A model generated the notes under the pieces. That model had not been told where the DNA came from. It made no database searches and saw nothing but the letters and a program-made list of their open reading frames with translations. A stretch of DNA of 64,000 bases. Source: Dermatemys mawii (Eukaryota > Chordata > Testudines > Dermatemydidae). Both the position numbers and the translations under genes were made by a program. Shown here piece by piece: positions 55,832 to 64,000 of the stretch; positions within the stretch are counted from its first letter, which is position 1; every line of letters begins with the position of its first letter. The DNA lies in contig ML677333.1 of the NCBI GenBank assembly GCA_007922305.1, positions 18,191,357 through 18,255,356 of the forward strand, read 5' to 3'.

Positions 55832-56224
55832 CAGGGTAGCCAATCTGTGGCTCTGGAATCACATGCTGCTTAATATGCGGCTCCTTGTATAGGCACCAAC
55901 TCCAGGGCTGGAGCTACAGGCACCAACTTTCTAATGTCCCGGGGGTGCTCACTGCTCAACCCCTGGCTGTGCCAAAGGCCCTGTCCCCACTCCACCCCTT
56001 CCTGCCCCCTCCCCTAGGCCGCATTGCCCTTGCTCCTCAGAGCCTCCCGCACTCGACAAAACAGCTGATTGGGAGGTGCTTGGAGGCGCTGATCAGTCCA
56101 GCTGCCAGTAGGTGGGAGGCCTTGAGAGCAGCATGGGGGAGCTGATTGGGGGCTGCTGACATATTACTGTGCATGTACATTAGTAAATTCTGGCTCCTTC
56201 TCAGGCTCAGTTTGGCCACCCGTG
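55832..56224. mobile_element. Non-autonomous hAT element, CAGGG ends, perfect 8-bp duplication
   Basis: GCTTAGAG stands at 55824-55831 and 56225-56232. The left end is CAGGGTAGCCAATCTGTGG; the right end reversed is CACGGGTGGCCAAACTGAG. hAT elements typically start CAGGG and make 8-bp duplications. The 393-bp body has no transposase; the core is CG-richer than its surroundings. An open frame at 55885-56145 is incidental. Confidence 0.8.
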
Positions 56225-56504
56225 GCTTAGAGCATTGCCCATGCATCTTCTGAACCTGCAGTACACCCAACTTGCTACCATAGCTCAGGGGATTCATGCA
56301 CCATAACATTCACAGCACCATCCTGAAGCAGAATACAGGGTGCTGTAGAAGACACAAATAAACACATGATTCTTATGCAGAAGAGATTATCCCGGGGAAG
56401 AAGGAAAGATGGCAATCAGGACAGCTATTACCTAGAATGTGCTGGCTTTTATGCTAATGATGTACTTTCTCAGTGAAGTCCATGCAATGCTAGGATCTCA
56501 ATTT

Positions 56505-56815
56505 TTATATATTTTTTAAAAAATTGGATCCTTTCACTTTGCCAACAGTCATCACTTTGTTGGCTTTGTGCGCTGCAATGTATTTGATAGCAATGTCACC
56601 CTTCCTGTACTCACACCCTCTCACCATCACCACCAGCACCCAAATGGAGAACACATCGAAATTTGGACAGTGGTTAAATTCTGATGTGGTAATCAAAGAC
56701 GCTGCTGGCAGGAGTTCCACTGTGTAGGTTACTGGATCATCATTGCACACTACTGCTACATCCAACTTGTACACGCTGTTCCTTGTGAGAACCTTGGTAC
56801 TGACCATTCTTCTTG
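56505..56815 (-). CDS. Unidentified 101-codon open frame, possibly an exon or retrocopy
   Basis: On the minus strand a pyrimidine-rich stretch ending TCTCCTTTCATAG is followed at 56815 by CA AGA AGA ATG and 100 further codons to a stop at 56505. The product has balanced, protein-like composition (MVSTKVLTRNSVYKLDVAVV, CNDDPVTYTVELLPAASL, FNHCPNFDVFSIWVLVVMV, KGDIAIKYIAAHKANKVMTV). I recognise no domain. The region around codons 52-65 is hydrophobic and could be a strand or short membrane segment. Near the stop the DNA becomes A-rich (TTTTTTAAAAAATATATAAAAA on the sense strand), which could mark a retrocopy tail. Alternatives are a terminal exon, a pseudogene, or chance. No neighbouring exon was found. 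Confidence 0.3.
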
Positions 56816-57011
56816 CTATGAAAGGAGAAATGGAGACATAATTGCCCTATCTGTGTCTGTCTAAGTTAGCTCCACAGAAGAAAAGCTACATTTGTAACTT
56901 TGCCTGTGGATGTATACAATTCTGTCCTCTGTCCCTGCTCTTCTATATGAAAATAACAATTGCAAAAATGTCAAAGGAACAGAAGGTCCAGATGTAAGGG
57001 CAGTGGTCTGG

Positions 57012-59265
57012 AAATCATAGAAGATTAGGGTTGGAAGAGACCTTAGGAAGTCATCAAGTCTAACCCCCTGGTCAAAGCAGACCAACCCCAACTAAATTAT
57101 CCTAGCCAGGGCTTTGTCAAGCCTGACCTTGAAAACCTCTAAGGAGGAGATTCCACCACTTCCCTAGGTAAGATAAGCCATTCCAGTGCTTCACCACCCT
57201 CCTAGTGAAATAATTTTTTCTAATATTCAACCTCCCACACTGCAACTCAAGAACATTACTCCTTTTCTGTCATCTGCTACCACTGAGACAGCCTAGCTCC
57301 GTCCTCTTTAGAACCCCTCTTCAGGTAGTTGAAGGCTGCAATTAAATACCCCTTCTCTTCTGCAGATACCAGTTCCCTCAGCCTCTCCTCATAAGTCTTG
57401 CCCCAGATCCTTAATTATTTTTATTGCATTCCTCTGAATTTTCTCCCATTGTTCCACATTCTTTCTGCTGTGGGGAGCTCAGAACTGGATGCAGTACTCC
57501 AGATATGGCCTGACCAGTGCCAGATAGAGGGGAATATTCAATTCACTCTATCTGCTGCCAACACTTCTACTAATACAGCCCAATATGCCATTAGCCTTCT
57601 TGGCAACAAGGACACACTGTTGACTCATATCCAGCTTCTCATCCACTGTAATCCCCAGGTCCTTTTAGGCAGAACTGACATGTAGCCAGCTGGTCCCCAG
57701 CCTGTAGCAGTACATGGGATTCTTCCGTCCTAAGTGCAGGACTCTGCACTTGTCCTTGTTGAACCTTATCAGATTCTTTTGGCCCAATTCTCCAATTGTC
57801 TAAGTCACTCTGGACCCTATCCCTACTCTCTGGCATATCCACCTCTCCCTGCAGCTTAGTGTCATCCATGAAATTGCTGAGGGTGCAATCTGTCTCATCA
57901 TCCAGATCATTAATAAAGATGTTGAACAAAATGACCACAGGACCGACCCCTGGGGCACTCCGCTTGATACCAGCTACCAACTAGACATTGAGATGTTGAT
58001 CACTACACATTGAGCCTGATGATCTAGCCAGCTATCTATCCACCTTATTATCTATCCACCTTATTGTCCATTCACCCAATCCTTACTTTTTAAAATTGCT
58101 AGCAAGAATACTGTTGGAGACCACATCAAAAGCTTTGCTAAAGTCAAGGTATATCACGTTCACAGCTTTTCCCATAATCACAGAGCCCATTATCTCATCA
58201 TAGAAGTCAATAAGGTAGGTCAGGCATGACTTGCCCTTAATTGTTCCTGATCATCTTCCTCTCCTCCAAGTGCTTCAAAATGGATTCATTGAGGATTTTT
58301 CCAGGGACCGAGCTGAGGCTGACAAGTCTTCGTTACCCCGATTCTTCTTCTTCCTTTTTAAAAAGATGGGCACTATATTTGCCTTTTTCCAATTATCTGA
58401 GATCTCCTCTGATCAGCACAAGTTTTCAAAGACAATGGCCAATGGCTCTGCAATCACATGAGCCAACTCCCTCAGCACCCTTGGATGCATTGCAAACGGC
58501 CCCATGGACTTTGCATGTCCAGCTTTAATAAATAGTCCTTAACCTGTTCTTTCACCACGGAGGGCTGCTCACTTCCTCCCAATACTGTGCTGCCCAGTGC
58601 AGCAGTCTGGGATCTGACCTTGTCTGTGGAGACCGAGGCAAAAAAAGCATTGAGTATTTCAGCTTTTTCAGCATTGTCTGTCACTAGCCTCCCCCATTCA
58701 GTAAGGGTCCCACACTTTCCCTGACCACCTTCTTGTTGCTAACATACCTGTAGAAACCCTTTTTGTTACCCTTCACATCCCTTATTAGCTGCAACTCCAA
58801 TTGTGTTTTGGCCTTCCTGATTACATTCCTGCATTCTAAAGAAATATTTTTATACTTCTCTCTAGTCATCTGTCCAAGTTTCCACTTCTTGTAAGCTTCC
58901 TTTTTGTGTTTAAAAGCACCGAAGATTTCTCTGTTAAGCCAAGCTTGTCTCTTCTATATTTTCTGTTCTTTCTGCACATCGGGGATGATTTGTTCCTGTG
59001 ACCTCAATAAGGCTTCTTTAAAATACAGACAGCTCTCCTGGACCCTTTTCCTCCTCATATTAGCCTCCCATGATTTCCTGCCCAGCAGTTCCCTGAGGAA
59101 GTCAGCATCTGCTTTTCTGAAGTCCAGGGTCCATACTTTGCTGCTCTTCTTTCATCCTTTTGTCAGGATCCTGAACTCAACCATCTCATGTTCACATGCC
59201 CAGATTGCCACCCACTTCTACTTCCCCTACCACTTCTTTCCCTGTTTGTGAGCAGCAGGTCAAGA
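57012..59265 (-). mobile_element. CR1 LINE, long ORF2 copy, minus strand
   Basis: The 3' end at 57012 (AATCATAGAAGATTAGGGTTGGAAGAGACC reversed) is of the bird-like type. Reading upstream on the minus strand: CR1 C-terminal pieces; 57980-57639 open, with [20 protein letters not shown] and [20 protein letters not shown], where FMDD holds the two catalytic aspartates of the reverse transcriptase (usual FADD); RT palm with LDFSKAFD-like remnants near 58130; 58684-58472 open (NAEKAEILNAFFASVSTDKV); 58869-58684 open (REKYKNISLECRNVIRKAKT, RDVKGNKKGFYRYVSNKK). It reaches the endonuclease/RT linker at about 59265. Between open pieces are frameshifts, so it is inactive, but it is the best-preserved CR1 RT here. 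Confidence 0.9.
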
Positions 59266-59284
59266 GGGAATTGGGACACTCACA

Positions 59285-59385
59285 TTCAATTTTTGCTCCA
59301 CCGTAAATTTGCTTTTAACTTTGGGCAAGTCACTTAATCTTGTGTCCTCATCTGTAAACTTTAGATAATAGTGTTGTCCCTTTTG
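59285..59385 (+). repeat. MIR-type SINE fragment
   Basis: TTGGGCAAGTCACTTAATCTTGTGTCCTCATCTGTAAACTT matches the conserved MIR core on the plus strand. Confidence 0.7.
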
Positions 59386-60439
59386 AACTGAGCAGTTAGT
59401 CAAACTTTGGGGCCATGGGGATGTTCCAGTTTGGAGTAGAAATTGCTAATAGGCATTTCTTTGATGCAGTTTTGTTTATTTACAAGCAATGTGCAAAGTC
59501 CTGTGCCTCTGAATGCAGAAGGAACTAAGAACAGAAGGAGCAGTTTCTTTGCTTACAGTCCCCAAGCCTCTTTAGCCAACAGAAGACCCAAAAGCTCTCT
59601 CTCTTGGTCTTTCCAGAGTCACACTGTGCCTACAGGTTCCCACTTGACTTTTTCTTGTCTGTCTTCATTCTTGACTTCTCTGTGATATGACACACATCCC
59701 TACCCAAAACAACACTAAGATCCTAGTTGGTTTGCACACAACTTTTGTCTTAGGTGGAGCTCAGGTTTACAGTTTTGTTAACTGAAAAGTGAGTTCATGC
59801 CTATTAATCTCAAACCTACAGTCATCACTGAATTTTTCCACAAGCTACTACTAGTATAACTTTTCATGATTGATGTACCTGAGTATTTGGATACTGATAT
59901 TTAAATTGTATTGTTACATTTATTAACCTAACTCATAACAAGTTTTCACCCAGCTCAGATATTATGATAATGGGGGCCATCTGAGCAAGTAAAAGAAAAT
60001 TAATCATAAATCAAGCCAAGGGTAACCTTTATGAATTTGTTCATTTATACATACTTGTTTTACAGAAATGACTGTTGGTCCAGGTACCCACTGCTCATTG
60101 ACATATTAGATGTTACATTGCAGTTGCCTTTAATTGTACAAAAATATTACCATGATCACAAGGAAGCTCTGTCTATGTCTCAAGTTGCTAGTAAACGTAG
60201 GCTGAATGAGGAGAGATGATTACTTTAATTTTCCTTCTGGATTTTTTCTGTTTATAGAGACGGTCTTGTGCCAATGCTATGTGTGTAGGGAAAAAAAAAG
60301 TTCATTCACTTGGAACACAGAATTCACATATTCCCTGACCTTGCCCTCTAGACTATATTATGTTAATCTGGTTTGCTTAAAAGGGGAGGTTGTGAATATT
60401 AATGCTGAAATCATAGTTTTCTTTCTGTCTAACCTACAG
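59386..60439. other. Non-coding DNA upstream of the candidate exon
   Basis: No gene or repeat recognised. It ends with a good pyrimidine-rich acceptor (TTTTCTTTCTGTCTAACCTACAG, 60417-60439). Confidence 0.5.
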
Positions 60440-60611
60440 ATTATGGTCCACATGTCAAAATGTACATTGTTGGACTAGAATGAAGCAAAACAAATTGTTG
60501 AACTCCTATGCAACAGCCAAACTGAAACCTGATGAAGATGCAGTGATTTCTCAGGAAGATCTGCTTAATAATTCTTATTTTCCAGAATCTCCTGAATTTT
60601 TAAAAGAAAAG
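60440..60611 (+). CDS. Candidate internal exon of an unidentified host gene
   Basis: A 172-base segment is bounded by a strong acceptor (pyrimidine tract then CAG, 60437-60439) and a donor (AAAG|GTATGA, 60612 on). One frame is open throughout: one base completing a codon, then 57 codons, ending on a codon boundary. The product begins LWSTCQNVHCWTR and continues MKQNKLLNSYATAKLKPDED, AVISQEDLLNNSYFPESPEF, LKEK. The second part is hydrophilic and acidic with protein-like composition; the first part could instead be 5' UTR if translation starts at the ATG at 60480 (AGAATGA, A at -3). No domain recognised and no adjacent exon found, so the gene cannot be named. Chance is possible, but combined splice signals and an open frame make this the best host-gene candidate here. 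Confidence 0.45.
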
Positions 60612-60766
60612 GTATGAAAGATGCCTTGAGCATTCTTGCTACTGCTGTACCTCTTTGAGTATATGGTCACACTGCTTAGTGTATGGTCGTGGTTCCCAAA
60701 CATTTTAGTATTGTGGCTACCTTAAAGGTATTTTAACACATGGTGGCACTCCACAAACAAATGCCA

Positions 60767-60889
60767 TTTTTTTTTTTTTTTTTTTTACTGACTCAAGACA
60801 TTAGATTCAGGAATTCAGGAAACTAGATTCTAGAGGCACACTAGAGTTTGGACAATTTTCCAACTTTGTTCAATTTTATATATATATAA

Positions 60890-60932
<43 letters not shown>

Positions 60933-60945
60933 ATATATAATTTAT
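60767..60945. repeat. T-run and (TA)n microsatellite
   Basis: A run of about 20 T at 60767-60786 and TA repeats from about 60877 to 60945. The stretch 60688-60766 (GTGGTTCCCAAACATTTTAG, TGGTGGCACTCCAC) looks like one end of a hAT-type MITE, but I found no partner end. Confidence 0.8.
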
Positions 60946-61634
60946 TTGCGGATCCATGTGCAATAAGTTTATAATATGACCAGTGAGAGCTGGAAGATTA
61001 TTTGCTCTTCGCTGGAGTTAGAAGCCCCTTATTATGGAGACATAGTATAATTCAAGCCTCTTTTTCAATTGGGAAGGAGGTGTGAACTGCCCTTTTGTTA
61101 TCTTGGGAAATGTTGTTCAGTGAGTGACCTATATCAGTGAGCCAGACAACTTTTGTTGTTCAGAGGTTCAACCTGCTCCTCCTCGAAAGATAAAAGTTTT
61201 GCCTGGGCAAGTGTCAGTGTAAACAGCATGTTGTCAAAGCTGTGTTGTACAGACAAAGCCTAAGTGACCATCTTGCTGCAGGCATGTCTATTTGCTTATG
61301 TGCGGGTCACTTTAAATATATTAAGTAAAATACATTGGTGAGTTGCCTAATGCTTCAGTTGTGAGTAATTTCTCTTTTGAATGAAAAGGAAGGTTTTGAT
61401 TCTTTCTGAGTGGGAGATTCTGGATAATCCCCTTTAATAAAGACCTGAATAGTGAGGGTAGTGTCTCAGATTAGGTCCCATGCAATGCTGGAGGTAGTTA
61501 GAGAGTCCAAAATTCAGGAACACTTTTTGCAAAAATATAGTCCCTAGTCTTCATTGAAAAATTTCAACATTGAATTATGTTTGACCAGTTCTATATTAAA
61601 ACACTACAGCTAGGTAATAGCATGCCTCCAATAA
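60946..61634. other. Non-coding stretch
   Basis: Nothing recognised. Confidence 0.5.
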
Positions 61635-62614
61635 CACTGCTCTACAGCCAAAATGCTTCTGAAATAAATGTAGTCAAACTTTACTAATTCTGGGTCACTG
61701 AGAACGAAAATGATGCTTAAAATTGTTGATTGGCTCTAGTTTTCAAGATATACTATTGAGTCAGTATATACGACCCTTAGCATGGGAATGGCGGAGAATA
61801 AGAGAGTTATAAAGGGAAGGGATCTCAATTTAAACCAGAAATGACTAAAATACATCTTTGACTGGATCTATGAATAAATCTATGACTGGGTTTGGACAGT
61901 ACTTGCTTTTTAGGCAAAACAATGNNNNNNNNNNNNNNNNNNNNNNNNNNNNNNNNNNNNNNNNNNNNNNNNNNNNNNNNNNNNNNNNNNNNNNNNNNNN
62001 NNNNNNNNNNNNNNNNNNNNNNNNNNNNNNNNNNNNNNNNNNNNNNNNNNNNNNNNNNNNNNNNNNNNNNNNNNNNNNNNNNNNNNNNNNNNNNNNNNNN
62101 NNNNNNNNNNNNNNNNNNNNNNNNNNNNNNNNNNNNNNNNNNNNNNNNNNNNNNNNNNNNNNNNNNNNNNNNNNNNNNNNNNNNNNNNNNNNNNNNNNNN
62201 NNNNNNNNNNNNNNNNNNNNNNNNNNNNNNNNNNNNNNNNNNNNNNNNNNNNNNNNNNNNNNNNNNNNNNNNNNNNNNNNNNNNNNNNNNNNNNNNNNNN
62301 NNNNNNNNNNNNNNNNNNNNNNNNCATTGTTTTGCCTAAAAAGCAAGTACTGTCCAAACCCAGTCATAGATCTATTCATAGATCCAGTCAAAGATGTATT
62401 TTAGTCATTTCTGGTTTAAACTGAGATCCCTTCCCTTTATAACTCACTTATCCTCCACCATTCCCATGTCAAGGGTCATATATACTGACCCAACAGCATA
62501 TCTTGAAAACTAGAAAACAATCAACAATTTTAAGCATCATTTTTGTTCTCAGTGACCCAGAATTAGTAAAGTTTGACTACGTTTATTTCAGAAGCATTTT
62601 GGCTGTAGAGCAGT
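61635..62614. repeat. Large inverted repeat: 290-bp arms around an assembly gap
   Basis: 61635-61924 and 62325-62614 are reverse complements of each other with roughly 15-20 differences. The match begins at CTGCTCTACAGCCAAAATGC on the left and ends exactly at the gap edge (CAAAACAATG|N and N|CATTGTTTTG). Neither arm encodes a protein or matches a repeat I know. The divergence argues against a simple assembly duplication. Possible readings: a foldback transposon, an inverted duplication, or the ends of a longer palindromic element. Confidence 0.9.
61925..62324. other. Assembly gap (400 N)
   Basis: Exactly 400 unresolved bases between two inverted arms. Long open frames crossing it on both strands are artefacts. 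Confidence 0.99.
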
Positions 62615-62932
62615 TTGCAATTATAATTGCATGCAAACCTATGTTATGTGAAGTTTTATAACACTTAATGGGTTGATACCAGACCATAAAGAATAGTATG
62701 TTAGCTAGATTGGATTCATATGAGACTAATGGAAGAATTGATAATGTGTGCATTGTGGAGAATCAGGACTGTATATACTGTGGAGAGTCAAAGTTCTCTT
62801 TAAGGAAGGATATATGATGGATAAATGTTATTTTCTTCCAAATATAGAGCACTAGTGTACAATTTTAGAAAGAAAGCCTGTTTTATGTTAGTGTTTCACA
62901 TATGGGGGGGATAAGTAAAGCATCAACTAAAA
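62615..62932. other. Non-coding stretch
   Basis: Nothing recognised. GAGAATCAGGACTGTATATACTGTGGAGAGTCA contains a short internal repeat. Confidence 0.5.
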
Positions 62933-63283
62933 CAGGAGTTCTCAACCTTTTTCTTTCTGAGCTTCCTCCCACCCCAAAATGCTATAAAAACTCCACGGCC
63001 CACCTGTGCACAATAACAGGTTTTCTGCATATAAAAGCCAGGGCCAGCATTAGGGGGTAGCAAACAGGGCAATTGCCTGGGGTCCTACGCCAGAGGAGCC
63101 CCCACAAAACTACATTGCTCAGGCTTCAGCTTCAGTCCCAGGTGGCAGGGATCAGGGCCTCAGGCTTCAGCCCCATGCGCTGGGGCTTTGGCTTTCTGCC
63201 CTGAGCCTCAAGCAAGTCTAATGCTGGTCCTGCTTGGCAGCCCCCCTGAAACCTGCTTGTGGACCCCTGGTTGACAACCACTG
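62933..63283. mobile_element. Non-autonomous hAT element (CAG-TTCTCAACC ends)
   Basis: The left end CAGGAGTTCTCAACCTTTTT and the reversed right end CAGTGGTTGTCAACCAGGGG are inverted repeats. The outside octamers AACTAAAA (62925-62932) and ATCTAAAA (63284-63291) agree at seven of eight positions. The interior has GGGCAATTGCCTGGGG and CAGGCTTCAGC-type repeats and no transposase. Confidence 0.75.
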
Positions 63284-64000
63284 ATCTAAAACTACAGTAT
63301 ACATATGTTGCAATTTATTGTTGTACAAATGACTGCATATGGCTTTACCACAAGTTACTGAGAGGCACATAATAAAATGAAAATGTCATGTATCTAGCAA
63401 ACACAGGCTATCCTAATGGGCTTTTAAAACAGCTTTTCCATCTACGACAAACTCAGCTGCAGCAAGATGGGATGTCAAACATATGATTTTGGCTCTTTGA
63501 AGACTGTTTGGTTAGTATGAAGTCACAGTCAAAAAAGAAGTCAGACATGAGGAGAAATCCTACCTTGTTTAGAATTATGCACAATATAGCTTCAGATGCC
63601 AGCATGCAAACTTCCAAAGAATATTTACTATGTATTTTTTGCTGTTGTTGATTAATAAAGGCTTTGTCACAAATCAGTCTCCATGTATGGGACAGCACTT
63701 TGCTTTGCTGTCCAGGAGCAGACCAGAGTATGACTCAGTGTTTCAATCTGATTTTTGGTTTCTCCCTCTTCTAGAGACAGTCCCCTATACCAGGAATATA
63801 CTTGGCATAGAGTACTTCTCTGGATGTGCTGGTGCAGCTGTGCTTGCCAGGGAATTGGGGGATCTATAAATTCTTGAAAAGAAAAATTACCAAGCACCAA
63901 TAAAGCCTCTTCCCAGCCATCTGTCCACAACCTATTCAACAACCTCCATCAATCTAGGAAAAAACTGGGAAATTTTCCTTTCTTGGTGGCACTGACATGC
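63284..64000. other. Non-coding stretch to window end
   Basis: No gene or repeat recognised. Overlapping frames on both strands at 63453-63942 show no splice pattern or motif. Confidence 0.5.

Noticed and set aside
61825..62424. Long, similar open frames on both strands across the second run of N
   Set aside because: Artefact of the gap; the matching ends come from the inverted arms, not from a protein.
63453..63942. Overlapping 79-91-codon frames on both strands near the window end
   Set aside because: No splice-bounded segment, no motif, and the strands compete; treated as chance.

Overview
The window reads as nuclear DNA of a cryptodiran turtle, and nearly all of it is non-coding. The best diagnostic is a tRNA-headed SINE with a CR1-like tail at 36330-36538, which matches the tortoise 'Cry' SINE. 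It sits among many CR1 LINE fragments, Penelope-like (PLE) copies, hAT and Tigger-type non-autonomous DNA transposons and MIR-type SINEs. There is no sign of bacterial, phage, plasmid or organellar DNA, and no rRNA or tRNA gene. Long open frames are almost all remnants of mobile elements. Two 400-base runs of N are assembly gaps.

Layout. 1-8.6 kb: unique AT-rich DNA with a 546-bp hAT element flanked by a perfect 8-bp target duplication (2168-2713), a rearranged PLE tail (3457-3898), an R2-like LINE fragment (about 4150-4470, minus), a 188-bp Tigger-type MITE with perfect inverted ends (6540-6727) and a second TA-flanked element with a GC-rich core (7734-8163). 12.5-14.2 kb: CR1 reverse-transcriptase half with its 3' end. 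16-22.5 kb: composite GC-rich element, PLE terminal repeat, CR1 pieces and a cluster of one MITE family. 27.8-32.3 kb: the longest CR1 copy (5' leader, ORF1 esterase-like relic, ORF2 endonuclease relic, 3' end), interrupted by a PLE with a 12-bp target duplication. 33-34.7 kb: CR1 on the minus strand. 35.4 kb: a perfect 27-bp palindrome. 36.3 kb: the SINE. 39.6 kb: a PLE remnant reduced to terminal repeats folded back on themselves. 41.2-43.6 kb: another long CR1 with a MITE nested in it and a second repeat inside the MITE. 48.4-49.0 kb: tandem array, hAT transposase relic, PLE scrap. 52.2-53.4 kb: a solo LTR inside a Tigger-like element. 54.3-59.3 kb: two minus-strand CR1 copies, a hAT element and an unidentified 101-codon frame. 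60.4-60.6 kb: the best candidate for a host exon. 61.6-62.6 kb: 290-bp inverted arms around the second gap.

The elements interact mainly by nesting (PLE in CR1; LTR in Tigger; repeat in MITE in CR1; CR1 in a GC-rich element), which gives a relative order of insertion. The signal I consider most interesting is a hammerhead-ribozyme-like core in the PLE terminal repeats, together with their head-to-head arrangement. A helix I is not visible, so self-cleavage is a hypothesis. If a host gene crosses the window, only the exon at 60440-60611 (plus) or the frame at 56505-56815 (minus) could belong to it; I could not name either.
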